In this document: positions 1-8,545 of the stretch, piece by piece | Layout: every line of letters begins with the position of its first letter | Position numbering within the stretch: position 1 is the stretch's first letter | Assembly: GCF_014084045.1 (NCBI RefSeq) | Contig: NZ_CP043732.1 | Span: 2,604,001 to 2,668,000 of the forward strand | Length of the DNA stretch: 64,000 nucleotides | Reading direction: 5' to 3' | DNA from: Microbacterium esteraromaticum | GTDB taxonomy: Bacteria; Actinomycetota; Actinomycetes; Actinomycetales; Microbacteriaceae | Notes under the pieces: model-generated | Seen by the model: the letters and a program-made list of their open reading frames with translations, nothing else | Database searches by the model: none | What the model was told of the DNA's origin: nothing | Translations under genes and position numbers: made by a program

Positions 1-654
1 ACGCCCGACGAGGGAGCTGCGCAGCCTCCGCAACGCGGAATCGCGCTCGACGTCGTCAGCCCAGGCGGGGCGCGCGATGAGCGCCCAGGCTGTGAGGGCT
101 GCGATGATCAGCGCGGCGATCGCGATGACCGATGGGACGGAGTAGTGCCAGCCGTAGATCCCCGTCCCGATCTCGGTGCCCGACGTGCCGATGCTGACGG
201 AGTACTGCGTGAAGCGGCCGAGTTCGTCCCGGCTGGATGCGAGGCCCGCGGCGACCGTGATCGCGGTGATGGTCAGAGCCAGTAGCACCATCGTCAGCGG
301 CCATACGGGTCGCACGAAGGCTGCGACGCCTCTGGGCGACAGATCTGCTGCGGCGAGTGCGCGTCGCGGCGGCGGTGGGATCGTCAGCAGGGCCACGCCG
401 GCGATGCCCAGCAGCAGAGGCAGAAGCGCCCGAACCTCCAAGGGCAGCCCCTGGCCCGGCATCCAGAAGGACGTCACAGCGGGAGCCAAGCCGATGATCA
501 GCGCGGGGACGCCGCCCGCGAGCGCCGAGGTGAGGCGCAGCGATCCCGGCTGGGTCACTCGCGATCCGCGTCGGGACAGATGAAGCACGATCCCGATCGC
601 GACCGCAAGGACGAACGGCCCCCACAACAGCATCCACAACATCATCCTGCCCAT
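1..654 (-). CDS. Multi-pass membrane protein of unknown function (C-terminus cut by window edge)
   Basis: The frame is open from the ATG at 654 to the left edge, giving 218 codons. I do not recognise the family. Five hydrophobic segments are visible at about residues 5-25, 42-63, 76-92, 118-139 and 173-194, separated by short Arg-rich loops, so it should be an integral membrane protein. A good ribosome site (AAGGAG, about 7 bases upstream) fixes the start. A promoter-like pair and an 11-bp palindrome lie just upstream (separate entries). The other-strand frames here encode only Arg/Ala-rich low-complexity sequence and are not genes. The nearest gene, a Nudix hydrolase, is on the same strand about 105 bases upstream. 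Confidence 0.75.
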   Translation of the reverse strand, partial: MGRMMLWMLLWGPFVLAVAIGIVLHLSRRGSRVTQPGSLRLTSALAGGVPALIIGLAPAVTSFWMPGQGLPLEVRALLPLLLGIAGVALLTIPPPPRRALAAADLSPRGVAAFVRPVWPLTMVLLALTITAITVAAGLASSRDELGRFTQYSVSIGTSGTEIGTGIYGWHYSVPSVIAIAALIIAALTAWALIARPAWADDVERDSALRRLRSSLVGR

Positions 655-681
655 GAGCCGCTCCTTCGAAGTCAGTCACCC

Positions 682-722
682 TTGTGGCACAAAATGTATC
701 GTCGAGTTGCTACAAGATCAAG
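682..722 (-). promoter_or_regulatory. Promoter and possible operator of the leftmost membrane protein gene
   Basis: On the minus strand TTGATC (717-722) and TACATT (694-699) are 17 bases apart, a normal -35/-10 pair. Directly after the -10 lies the inverted repeat TTGTG-C-CACAA (682-692), at the expected transcription start, a usual place for a repressor site. The cognate regulator is not visible. Confidence 0.4.
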
Positions 723-758
723 GATAGGATGCTGCTCAGCACGGACGCGCAGCTCGTT

Positions 759-1190
759 TCACCTGGTCAGCGCACCGAGCCGGGCGCCGAGCCCGGCTGC
801 GAGGACGTGAGCGTGAGCCAGGGGCAGCCACCAGCAGGTCCAGGAGTGAGCACCCGTCCCCGTCTCCGGGTCGTCTTCGCCGGCCGGCCACCTGCGGGTG
901 ATGTCGGCGCCTTCGACGGACAGCTCGAAGAAGTGCCGCCGCGCGATCTCGTCACGTACCGGGGCCAGGTCGTAGTCCTCGACGCCGAGCTGACGCACGA
1001 CCTCGCCCCGCAGGCCCGTCTCCTCACGCAGCTCTCGCATAGCGGCATCGGCCGGACTCTCTCCGTCCTCGACCGAACCGGCCGGCACCTGCACCCCCGC
1101 GGTGGTCAGCGGCACGTCGTCGTGGGTGAACACCAGCAGGTGCCCCTCGTGCACGACGTAGCAGACGACCTTCGCCACGATCCGCGTCAT
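759..1190 (-). CDS. Nudix hydrolase
   Basis: A 143-residue single-domain Nudix protein, which should hydrolyse a nucleoside-diphosphate-linked substrate that cannot be told from sequence. The Nudix box spans about residues 38-60: Gly38, Glu44, then the REELREET-like core RELREETGL with Glu53, Glu56 and Glu57 as metal ligands. The start ATG overlaps the stop of the upstream nucleotidyltransferase gene by four bases (ATGA), so the two are translationally coupled and probably work together. A Cys-Trp-Trp patch near residue 123 is specific to this protein. The substrate is unknown; the family call is secure. Confidence 0.9.
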   Translation of the reverse strand: MTRIVAKVVCYVVHEGHLLVFTHDDVPLTTAGVQVPAGSVEDGESPADAAMRELREETGLRGEVVRQLGVEDYDLAPVRDEIARRHFFELSVEGADITRRWPAGEDDPETGTGAHSWTCWWLPLAHAHVLAAGLGARLGALTR

Positions 1191-1876
1191 CGCCGGAAGC
1201 CCGCCTGGACGCGGCCGCCGGCGCGATCGAGCTCAGCCTGCACCTGGTCGGCGAAGGCGGCGTGGTCCCCGGATGTCAAGGCGGCCGCCAGCGCACCTGC
1301 GCGCGTGGCGTCCCATTCTCGGAGGCGTCGGGGAAGCCATTTGCCGGTGCCGATCCACCTCCCTGCCGTCAGGAGCATGAGTTCTGCCGTGCGCTCGAAC
1401 AGCAGGCCGGCGACCACCTGCTTCTCGAGACCATCCGCGATGTCGCGTAGGTCATCGAGCAGATCGGTGATGATGTATCGGCGGAGCCGGGATTCGGCAT
1501 CCGACAGGTTGGGCCCCTCAGCCAGCCGGTCGGCCCAGAACGTTCGCATCGCGTCCAGACCGTGATCTCGGCGCACCGGAATGCCCCGTACGAGCATCTC
1601 CACGATCACAGGACGGTGGCGTTCCATATCTCGCGTGGCCCACTCATCGAAGCCCTGTGGGGTGTAGGCGAACACCTCGAAGACCTCACCTTCGAAGGAG
1701 TATGTCGCGGCCTCGCCGATTCGGTCGTCGCCGAACAGGTCGTCGCCGATCAACAGCAGGTCGATGTCGCTGCTGGCCGTGCGCTCCCCGCGCGCGGTGC
1801 TGCCGGCCAAGACCGCGATGGTGGCGCGGGGATAGTTCGCGCTGACGAAGCGCTCAGCGACGGCGGTGAAGCTCAT
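1187..1876 (-). CDS. Nucleotidyltransferase-domain protein with helical C-terminal half
   Basis: 229 residues. The N-terminal part has the minimal nucleotidyltransferase signature: Gly25-Ser26, Arg29-Gly30, then Ser36-Asp37-Ile38-Asp39, the metal-binding Asp pair. The C-terminal 120 residues are helical with a conserved-looking patch around AELMLLTAGRWIGTGKW, resembling the helical partner domain of kanamycin-type nucleotidyltransferases or a HEPN-like bundle. A TTG in frame 18 bases earlier is possible, but ATG 1876 is preferred because TACGCT (1884-1889) lies 7 bases before it, matching the leaderless pattern seen across the window. It overlaps the Nudix gene by ATGA. Activity could be adenylylation of a drug, protein or RNA; the sequence does not say which. 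Confidence 0.8.
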   Translation of the reverse strand: MSFTAVAERFVSANYPRATIAVLAGSTARGERTASSDIDLLLIGDDLFGDDRIGEAATYSFEGEVFEVFAYTPQGFDEWATRDMERHRPVIVEMLVRGIPVRRDHGLDAMRTFWADRLAEGPNLSDAESRLRRYIITDLLDDLRDIADGLEKQVVAGLLFERTAELMLLTAGRWIGTGKWLPRRLREWDATRAGALAAALTSGDHAAFADQVQAELDRAGGRVQAGFRR

Positions 1877-1936
1877 CTTCGACAGCGTAGTCAACGTGCG
1901 GTCGGCGCCTCCGAGGCGCCCGTCGACCGGGCGGCC

Positions 1937-3355
1937 CTACCGGAACTCGATCGTGCCCTCCGCGACATCCACCTCGACGACCCGCAGCGGCAGAGTCGAG
2001 CCGGGTGCCGTGCCGGCCGGCACCGGTGCGGTCGCTGTCACGGCCGGTTCGGCGATCTGCACAGCGGCGCGATCCTCGCCCCGCAGCTCGATCACCGTGG
2101 CGTCGATCGTCTGCCCGACGAACGGCTGCAGCAGCGCCGCCTCCACCCGGTTGATCGTGTCGGCGTCCAGTCGTGAGGCGCGCTGCGCCGACTCCTGCAT
2201 GAGCGCAGGCAGCTCTGCGAGGGAGTCGCGCGCCCACTGCGGCGCCGGATCGCCCTGTGCTGCCGCGAGGCAGATCGCCAGCGACCAGCGGTCGACCAGC
2301 CTGCGAAGGGGAGCAGTGGCATGGGCGTACGGCGCGCCGATGGCGGCCTGGGAGAGATCTCCGCCGGGAAGCACCCCATCGAAGGTGATGTAGCCGGCGC
2401 CGCGGAACAGCGACGCCGCCGCTTCGAGCACGGGCAGCGTCAGAGGGTCGGCTGTGTCGAGCGCCCGCAGGTACTCGCCGTATCGTCCGGTGGTCCACGG
2501 CCGTCCGAGCGCCTCTGTCTGTCGCCGGAATCGCTCGAAGGCCCGCTCATCGGGCTGAGGCATCGTGCGCAGCACGCCGATCTTCCCGTCGATCATCAAC
2601 TCGGCGGCCGCCATGCCGGTCATGAGCGACAGCTGAGCGTTCCAGTCCTCGATGGGCAGTGGACGACGGCGCTCGATGTCATAGCTGCCGTCGTCGCGCA
2701 GCACGACCTCTTCATCGGGCAGGTTGAGGCTCGCGCCCCCGCGTTCGGCCTCCTGCGCTCGCCGCAGCTCTCCGATCTCTCGCAGCAGAGCGAGGTGAGG
2801 GTCGGCGTCGCGGTCGACGGATGCCTGTGCCGAGATGTAGTCGAGCTGTGCACGTGAGCGGATCAGCGCGCGCTCGAGGCGGAAATCGGTCTTCGCGCCG
2901 TCGGCGTCGAGGCTGAACGTCCACACGAGCGCCGGGCGGTCGGCATCCGGGAGCAGCGACGCTCGCCCCTCAGACAGCACGGGCGGATGCAGCGGGATGT
3001 TCCCGTCGGCGAGGTACAGGGTCTGTCCGCGTTGACGCGCCTGCGCGTCGAGGGCACCGCCGGCCTTCACGAAGCCCGGCACATCGGCGATCGCATAGCG
3101 CACCTGAAAGCCTGAGCCGGTGCGCTCGAGGTGGAACGCCTGATCGAGGTCTTTCGAGCCCAGCGGATCGAGGGTGACGAAAGGCACGTCGCGCAGATCG
3201 AGCTCCGGCGTCGGAGCGCTCGCGGCCTCCGCCTCGGCGATCGCCTCGGGCGGGAACTCGACCGGTGCCTCGATCTGCGCCCTCAGCGCGGCGAGCGCCT
3301 CGGCCAGCTCGCTCTGCTCGACGGACGAGGAGACGTGTGATCGGCGCTGAGGCAT
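1937..3355 (-). CDS. RNB-domain 3'-5' exoribonuclease (RNase II/R family)
   Basis: 472 residues, shorter than RNase II (about 640) because the N-terminal cold-shock domains are missing; the RNB domain begins near residue 50. The metal-binding motif reads TLDPLGSKDLDQA (residues 61-73): Asp63, Asp69 and Asp71 correspond to the catalytic aspartates, but the fourth Asp of the usual DxDD is Gln72. Later motifs include ASLLPDADRPALVWTFSLD and HATAPLRRLVDRW, the RNB nucleotide-release region. A short C-terminal OB-like tail follows. From my knowledge, actinobacteria carry such a short RNB subfamily. TAGGGT (3362-3367) six bases before the ATG suggests a leaderless mRNA. It is divergent from the PEP mutase-like gene. 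Confidence 0.88.
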   Translation of the reverse strand: MPQRRSHVSSSVEQSELAEALAALRAQIEAPVEFPPEAIAEAEAASAPTPELDLRDVPFVTLDPLGSKDLDQAFHLERTGSGFQVRYAIADVPGFVKAGGALDAQARQRGQTLYLADGNIPLHPPVLSEGRASLLPDADRPALVWTFSLDADGAKTDFRLERALIRSRAQLDYISAQASVDRDADPHLALLREIGELRRAQEAERGGASLNLPDEEVVLRDDGSYDIERRRPLPIEDWNAQLSLMTGMAAAELMIDGKIGVLRTMPQPDERAFERFRRQTEALGRPWTTGRYGEYLRALDTADPLTLPVLEAAASLFRGAGYITFDGVLPGGDLSQAAIGAPYAHATAPLRRLVDRWSLAICLAAAQGDPAPQWARDSLAELPALMQESAQRASRLDADTINRVEAALLQPFVGQTIDATVIELRGEDRAAVQIAEPAVTATAPVPAGTAPGSTLPLRVVEVDVAEGTIEFR

Positions 3356-3361
3356 GCACCC

Positions 3362-3428
3362 ACCCTACGCAGGCGACGCTGCAACCTCGGGTAACAGCGG
3401 CCCCCGCCCGTCGGACGGCCGCTAGCGT
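3362..3428. promoter_or_regulatory. Divergent -10 elements between RNB nuclease and PEP mutase-like gene
   Basis: Minus-strand TAGGGT (3362-3367) sits 6 bases before the RNB ATG; plus-strand TAGCGT (3423-3428) sits 6 bases before the ATG at 3435. Both spacings predict transcripts starting at or next to the start codon. Confidence 0.5.
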
Positions 3429-3434
3429 GAACCC

Positions 3435-4205
3435 ATGACGAACGCTGACAAGGCCCGCACCCTCATCGACCTCTACGAAGCGCCGGAGATCCTGCGCGTC
3501 GTCAACATCTGGGACGTCGTCTCGGCCAAGGCCGTCGCCGCGCTGCCCGAGACCAAGGCTCTCGCGACCGCCGGCCACTCGATCGCCGCGACCTTCGGGT
3601 ACGCCGACGGGCAGATCCCCCGCGACATCATGATCGACTTCGTCGGCCGCATCGCCGCCGCCGTCGACCTGCCGGTCACGGCCGACCTCGACGACGGCTA
3701 CGGCGACGCGGGGGAGACCACGCGGCTCGCGATCGGCGTCGGCGTGGTCGGTGCGAACATCGAAGACCGCCTCGCGCCGCTCGCCGCGTCGGTGGCGAAG
3801 GTCGAGGCGATCGTGAAGGCTGCCGGGGCCGAGGGCGTGCCGTTCGCGCTGAACGCGCGCACCGATGCGATCGTGCGGGGCGGCGACAAGCCGCTCGCCG
3901 ACAAGCTGGCGGATGCCGTCGAGCGGGGCCGTGCCTTCCTCGACGCCGGCGCCACCGCGGTGTTCGTACCCGGCATCCTGGATGCGGCCGCCACTCGCAC
4001 CCTCGTCGAGGGGATCGGGCACAACAAGGTCAGCGTCATCGGGCTGCCTGGTGCCCTCACCGCAGCCGAGTACGAGGCGCTCGGAGTCTCGCGCGTCTCG
4101 TACGGCCCGACGACGCAGCGCGTCGCGCTCACCGCTCTGCAGGACCTCGCCACCGATCTCTACGCGGACGGCGTCATCCCCGACGGCACCCGCGCACTGA
4201 ACTGA
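3435..4205 (+). CDS. Isocitrate lyase/PEP mutase family enzyme (likely C-C lyase or decarboxylase)
   Basis: 256 residues, the length of oxaloacetate decarboxylase/carboxyvinyl-phosphonate mutase-like members rather than isocitrate lyase. The Mg-binding stretch VTADLDDGYGD (residues 81-91) carries Asp84, Asp86 and Asp87, and NARTDAIVRGG matches the conserved substrate-loop region. The KKCG motif of true isocitrate lyases and 2-methylisocitrate lyases is absent, so those names should be avoided. Cytosolic, no signal peptide. Transcribed alone: own -10 upstream, and the next gene proS has its own -10. The exact substrate, a 2- or 3-oxo acid, cannot be told. Confidence 0.85.
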   Translation: MTNADKARTLIDLYEAPEILRVVNIWDVVSAKAVAALPETKALATAGHSIAATFGYADGQIPRDIMIDFVGRIAAAVDLPVTADLDDGYGDAGETTRLAIGVGVVGANIEDRLAPLAASVAKVEAIVKAAGAEGVPFALNARTDAIVRGGDKPLADKLADAVERGRAFLDAGATAVFVPGILDAAATRTLVEGIGHNKVSVIGLPGALTAAEYEALGVSRVSYGPTTQRVALTALQDLATDLYADGVIPDGTRALN

Positions 4206-4235
4206 CGCACGACGGTATGGGTGAGCACGGGTCAC

Positions 4236-4241
4236 TAGACT
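4236..4241 (+). promoter_or_regulatory. -10 element of proS (leaderless type)
   Basis: TAGACT followed by six bases and the GTG start of proS; no ribosome-binding sequence fits between them. Confidence 0.5.
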
Positions 4242-4247
4242 TGCCCC

Positions 4248-6002
4248 GTGATCACCCGTCTGTCGAACTTCTTCCTCCGCACGCTCCGTGACGACCCGGC
4301 CGGCGCCGAGGTCGCCAGCCACAAGCTGCTGATCAGAGCCGGGTACATCCGTCCGCAGGCCGCCGGCATCTTCGCCTGGCTGCCACTGGGGCTGCGCGTC
4401 AAGGCGAAGATCGAGGCGATCGTGCGCGAGGAGATGGCTGCGGCCGGAGCGCAGGAGGTGCATTTCCCCGCGCTCATGCCGCGAGAGGCCTATGAGGCGA
4501 CCGGTCGCTGGGACGAGTACGGCGATCTGCTGTTCCGTCTGCAGGATCGCAAGGGTGGCGATTACCTCCTGGCTCCGACGCATGAGGAGGCGTTCACCCA
4601 GCTGGTGAAGGACCTGTACTCCTCGTACAAGGACCTCCCTCTGACCATCTACCAGATCCAGGACAAGTACCGCGACGAGGCGCGGCCCCGCGCCGGGCTC
4701 CTGCGCGGGCGCGAGTTCACGATGAAGGACGCGTACTCGTTCGATGCATCGGACGAGGGGCTCGACGCCAGTTACATGGCGCAGCGTGATGCATACGAGC
4801 GCATCTTCCAGCGGCTCGGCCTCGAGTACGCCATCGTTCAGGCCGACGCCGGTGCGATGGGTGGCTCACGCAGCGAGGAGTTCCTGCACCCGACTCCCGT
4901 CGGCGAGGACACCTTCGTGCGCAGCGAGGGAGGGTATGCGGCGAACGTCGAGGCCTACACCACCACCGCGCCGGATGCCGTGGGCTGGGACGGCGTGGGG
5001 CCGGCGACGATCTTCGACTCGCCCGACACCCCGACCATCGACACGCTCGTGGCTCACGCGAACGCCGTGCTCGACGGCGAGTACACCGCTGCCGACACGC
5101 TCAAGAACGTGGTCCTCGCCCTGTCGCACCTCGACGGCTCTCGCGAGGTGGTGATCGTGGGCATCCCCGGTGATCGCGAGGTCGACATGAAGCGCGCCGA
5201 GGTCGCCTTCGCGCCTGCCGAGGTCGAGGCGGCAACCGACGCGGACTTCGAGCGCAACCCGCTGCTCGTGCGCGGATACATCGGCCCCTGGTCCGAGACC
5301 GGCGCGGTGCTCGGCGAGGAGTCGGCGACCGGCATCCGCTATCTCGTCGACCCGCGCGTCGCCGACGGCACCCGGTGGATCACCGGCGCCAACATCGACC
5401 AGAAGCACGCGCACACCGTCGTCGCGGGGCGGGACTTCATCGCCGACGGTGCGGTCGAGATCGCGAACGTCCGCGAGGGAGACCCGGCGCCGGACGGCTC
5501 CGGACCCGTCTCGCTGGCTCGCGGCATGGAGATCGGTCACGTCTTCCAGCTCGGACGCAAGTACGCCGAGGCCCTCGGTCTGAAGGTCCTCGACCAGAAC
5601 GGCAAGCTCGTCACCGTCACCATGGGGTCCTACGGCATCGGCGTGACTCGGATCCTGGCGATCATCGCCGAGCTGAACAACGACGACAAGGGTCTCATCT
5701 GGCCGGCTTCCGTCGCGCCGTTCGACGTGCAGGTCGTCGCTGCGGGGCGTGACCAGGTCGCGTTCGACGTCGCGGAGGACATCTCGAACAGGCTCGAGGC
5801 GGCACGTCTCGACGTGCTCTACGACGACCGAGTGAAGGTGTCGCCCGGCGTGAAGTTCGGCGACGCAGAGCTCGTCGGCGTCCCGAAGATCGTGATCGTG
5901 GGGCGTGGCGCCGCCGAGGGCCAGGTCGAGCTCTGGGATCGCGCCACCGGCGAGCGCGAGTCGATCTCGGTCGACGAGGCCGTCGCACGACTCACCCGCT
6001 GA
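4248..6002 (+). CDS. proS: Prolyl-tRNA synthetase
   Basis: Charges tRNA-Pro with proline using ATP in the cytosol. 584 residues, the size of the bacterial type with an inserted editing domain. Class II core: motif 1 region at about residues 35-75 ([17 protein letters not shown]), motif 2 at about 143-165 ([17 protein letters not shown]), motif 3 near 465 ([14 protein letters not shown]). The editing insert lies between about 230 and 400, and the C-terminal anticodon-binding domain ends [10 protein letters not shown]. The GTG start is supported by the homologous N-terminus ([17 protein letters not shown]) and by TAGACT six bases upstream. A 713-residue open frame on the opposite strand is a GC-rich shadow. 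Confidence 0.97.
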   Translation: MITRLSNFFLRTLRDDPAGAEVASHKLLIRAGYIRPQAAGIFAWLPLGLRVKAKIEAIVREEMAAAGAQEVHFPALMPREAYEATGRWDEYGDLLFRLQDRKGGDYLLAPTHEEAFTQLVKDLYSSYKDLPLTIYQIQDKYRDEARPRAGLLRGREFTMKDAYSFDASDEGLDASYMAQRDAYERIFQRLGLEYAIVQADAGAMGGSRSEEFLHPTPVGEDTFVRSEGGYAANVEAYTTTAPDAVGWDGVGPATIFDSPDTPTIDTLVAHANAVLDGEYTAADTLKNVVLALSHLDGSREVVIVGIPGDREVDMKRAEVAFAPAEVEAATDADFERNPLLVRGYIGPWSETGAVLGEESATGIRYLVDPRVADGTRWITGANIDQKHAHTVVAGRDFIADGAVEIANVREGDPAPDGSGPVSLARGMEIGHVFQLGRKYAEALGLKVLDQNGKLVTVTMGSYGIGVTRILAIIAELNNDDKGLIWPASVAPFDVQVVAAGRDQVAFDVAEDISNRLEAARLDVLYDDRVKVSPGVKFGDAELVGVPKIVIVGRGAAEGQVELWDRATGERESISVDEAVARLTR

Positions 6003-6044
6003 CCTGTCGCAGCCCCCTCCCGGCGGCTGTGACAGGGTGGAGGC

Positions 6045-7079
6045 ATGACGGATGCCACGCTGAACGACGACCTGCGCCATGAGCTCACCACGCTGCTCGA
6101 CAAGGCAGGCATCCGCGCGGAGCGGGGACTCGTCGCACGGCTGCTGCAGACCTCGCTGTCGCTGGGGATGGAGAACACCGACCGCCTCGACCTGAAGATC
6201 GCCTCGGCGGCCCTGCAGGAGATGCACCAGGCGTTCCGTCTGTTCCAGCCGTTCCATCAGGTGCCGAAGGTCACCGTCTTCGGGTCTGCGAGGACGGGCG
6301 AGGAGGATCCGCTGTACCTCCAGGCGCGAGACGTCGCCGCAGCGCTCGCCGACGACGGCTGGATGGTCGTCACGGGGGCCGGGCCCGGGATCATGCAGGC
6401 CGCGGCAGAGGGCGCAGGGTCGAAGATGTCGCTCGGCGTGTCGATCCGGCTGCCGTTCGAGGAGCGCGCGAACACGATCATCTCCGAGAGCGCCCAGGTC
6501 GTGTCGATGAAGTACTTCTTCACGCGCAAGCTGATGCTGATCAAGGAGTCGCGCGGGTTCATCTGCCTTCCCGGTGGCTTCGGCACCATGGACGAGATGT
6601 TCGAGCTGCTCACCCTTCAGCAGACGGGCAAGGCCGAGCCCATGCCGATCGTGCTGCTGGACGCCCCGAACGGTACCTTCTGGAGCGGGCTGAGGCGCTT
6701 CGTCGACGAGCACCTCGCTCCGGCCGGCGTGATCTCGCCCCACGACCTGGACCGGGTGCTCATCACCGACTCGGTGGAGGACGCCGCCGCCAACGTGACG
6801 GGGTTCTGGCGCAACTACGACTCGCTGCGGTGGGTCGGGGATCTGCTGGTGCTGCGACTGGTGAATCCGCCGACGGATGCCGAGATCGACAGCCTCAACG
6901 AGCGTTTCGGCCACATGTGCGCGCACGGACGCATCGAGCGCACCGAGCCTCTCGATGTCGAGCGCACCGCCGGCGACGTCGTCGAGCTGCCGCGCCTCGC
7001 GCTGCACCTCGAACAGCGCAGCGTCGGCGGGCTCTACGCCCTCATCCGGGCGATCAACGACCTGCCGTCGGCGGGCTGA
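6045..7079 (+). CDS. LOG-family Rossmann nucleotide-binding protein
   Basis: 344 residues with the LOG/TIGR00730 core from about residue 75: VFGSARTG, VTGAGPGIMQAAAEGA and the signature PGGFGTMDEMFE. Family members hydrolyse nucleoside 5'-monophosphates to free the base (cytokinin-riboside phosphoribohydrolase activity or nucleotide recycling). The 75-residue N-terminal helical region and the C-terminal extension make it longer than plant-type LOG proteins of about 190 residues. GGTGGAGGC precedes the ATG at close spacing. It starts 42 bases after proS. Actual substrate not known. Confidence 0.88.
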   Translation: MTDATLNDDLRHELTTLLDKAGIRAERGLVARLLQTSLSLGMENTDRLDLKIASAALQEMHQAFRLFQPFHQVPKVTVFGSARTGEEDPLYLQARDVAAALADDGWMVVTGAGPGIMQAAAEGAGSKMSLGVSIRLPFEERANTIISESAQVVSMKYFFTRKLMLIKESRGFICLPGGFGTMDEMFELLTLQQTGKAEPMPIVLLDAPNGTFWSGLRRFVDEHLAPAGVISPHDLDRVLITDSVEDAAANVTGFWRNYDSLRWVGDLLVLRLVNPPTDAEIDSLNERFGHMCAHGRIERTEPLDVERTAGDVVELPRLALHLEQRSVGGLYALIRAINDLPSAG

Positions 7080-7084
7080 CGACG

Positions 7085-8440
7085 TCAGCGGGCAGCGGAG
7101 CGCTCGCGGTCGACGATGGCGGCGGCGAAATCCGCCCTGTCGACGCTGTGCCCGAGGATGCTCTCGGCAGCCCGATGCCCTGAGGCGTACGCCGCGCCCA
7201 CCGTGGCGGGCTCCTCACCCCACGTCGCCTCACCCGCGAAGCGCAGCCCGCCGGCGAACGGTCCGGCAAGCGCGTCGTGATCGTGGTGCGAGGCGCCGAT
7301 GGGCAGGTGCGAGTACGAGCCCCGCGACCACTCGTCATCGCCCCAGCGGGTGACCCACGACGCGGTCGGCTCGCCCACAGCGTCGCCGTACAGCGCGCGC
7401 AGCGCACGCGCGACGTCGGCGACCACCACCGCATCCGGCAGAGACTGCACGCGGTGCCCGAGCGGGCCGGCTGCGAAGGTGAGCAGCGTCGGGATGCCGC
7501 TGATCGCCGAGACGTCGTACCAGGAGTGCCAGCGTTCGCCTGCCTCGCCCAGGGCCCGGATCACGTAGGTCTCCTCGTTCCAGAAGCGGTGCGGGAACTG
7601 CAGGAAGATCTTGTTGAACACGCCCATGCCCAGCCGCGCGATGCTGCGGGCTGCGGGCTGCGGGAGCGGCGGGTCGAATTCGAGCGCGCCGGACTGCAGC
7701 ACCCCGAGCGGCACGGTGACCACGACGTCGTCGGCGCCGAAGGCACCGTGATCGGTGTCGACGATCCATCCGTCCTCGACTCGCCTGATCCCGCGCACCG
7801 TGTGTGCCAGCCGCACATCGACGCCGACGGCGATCCGCCGAGGCAGCTCGTCGTAGCCGCGCGGGAAGATGACCTCTTCGCCGTCGATGGCATCCTCGTC
7901 GAGGCCGTGCGCATCGAGATCGCCGATCCACGCGCCGCACTGCTCCTCGACACGGTGACGGAAGAACTCCCGGATCTGATCGATGCGCTCGGGGTCGAGT
8001 CCCGAGGCATCCAGTGCGCTCTCGGTGGCGTCCAGATAGCTGTCGCCGGGGGAGGAGCGCGCGATCACGCCGACGAGTGCGCGATCGACCGCCTCGACGT
8101 CGGCGATCCACTGCGAAGACGCAGTCGCGTCCATCGGAGTCCCCGTTCCGTCGAAATGCTCCATCGGCCTGCCGCCCACCTGGAAGCTCCCCACGGTGAA
8201 CTCCCGCGTCGGGATGTCGAGCGCCTGCACCAGCTCCCACAGTGCCGAGTCTCTGATGCCGTGTATCCACGAGGCACCGAGGTCGACGGGGAAGCCTGCT
8301 GTGCGCTCAGTCGACATCCGTCCCCCGATGCGCTCGCGCGCCTCGAGCACGATCACGGTCCTGCCCGCATCGGCCAGCATCCTGGCGCAGGTGACTCCCG
8401 CCATCCCGGCGCCGACGACGACGGTGTCGAATCGCTCCAT
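7085..8440 (-). CDS. FAD-dependent amine oxidase family protein
   Basis: 451 residues from ATG 8440; longer reading is possible but the conserved FAD fold starts at once (VVVGAGMAGVTCARMLADAG, residues 5-24, then VLEARERIGGRMST). The C-terminus has the second FAD contact GLRFAGEATWGEEPATVGAAYASG, with HRAAESIL. This is the monoamine/polyamine oxidase superfamily: oxidative deamination with O2, producing H2O2. No signal peptide or membrane helix, so cytosolic. It ends 5 bases from the convergent LOG gene, and is divergent from phoX. A polyamine substrate is conceivable given the polyamine transporter elsewhere in the window, but this is not shown by the sequence. Confidence 0.88.
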   Translation of the reverse strand: MERFDTVVVGAGMAGVTCARMLADAGRTVIVLEARERIGGRMSTERTAGFPVDLGASWIHGIRDSALWELVQALDIPTREFTVGSFQVGGRPMEHFDGTGTPMDATASSQWIADVEAVDRALVGVIARSSPGDSYLDATESALDASGLDPERIDQIREFFRHRVEEQCGAWIGDLDAHGLDEDAIDGEEVIFPRGYDELPRRIAVGVDVRLAHTVRGIRRVEDGWIVDTDHGAFGADDVVVTVPLGVLQSGALEFDPPLPQPAARSIARLGMGVFNKIFLQFPHRFWNEETYVIRALGEAGERWHSWYDVSAISGIPTLLTFAAGPLGHRVQSLPDAVVVADVARALRALYGDAVGEPTASWVTRWGDDEWSRGSYSHLPIGASHHDHDALAGPFAGGLRFAGEATWGEEPATVGAAYASGHRAAESILGHSVDRADFAAAIVDRERSAAR

Positions 8441-8471
8441 GCACCCAGTATGCGCACGCACGAAGCGGTGC

Positions 8472-8504
8472 GTTAGAACTCCGTTCACCTGCTCGTCAAC
8501 AGGC
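8472..8504 (+). promoter_or_regulatory. PHO-box-like 11-bp repeats upstream of phoX
   Basis: Three consecutive 11-mers: GTTAGAACTCC (8472-8482), GTTCACCTGCT (8483-8493), CGTCAACAGGC (8494-8504). The middle unit carries the GTTCACC core known from Streptomyces PhoP-binding PHO boxes, and the 11-bp period is that of PhoP direct repeats. It lies 42-74 bases before the phoX start. Inference only. Confidence 0.4.
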
Positions 8505-8545
8505 CGCGGCATCCTTGCCACGATTCGCCCCGACGAGGAGGACAG

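Noticed and set aside
4866..7007. A 713-residue minus-strand frame across proS and the LOG gene
   Set aside because: Antisense shadow; no domain, and it spans two intact plus-strand genes.
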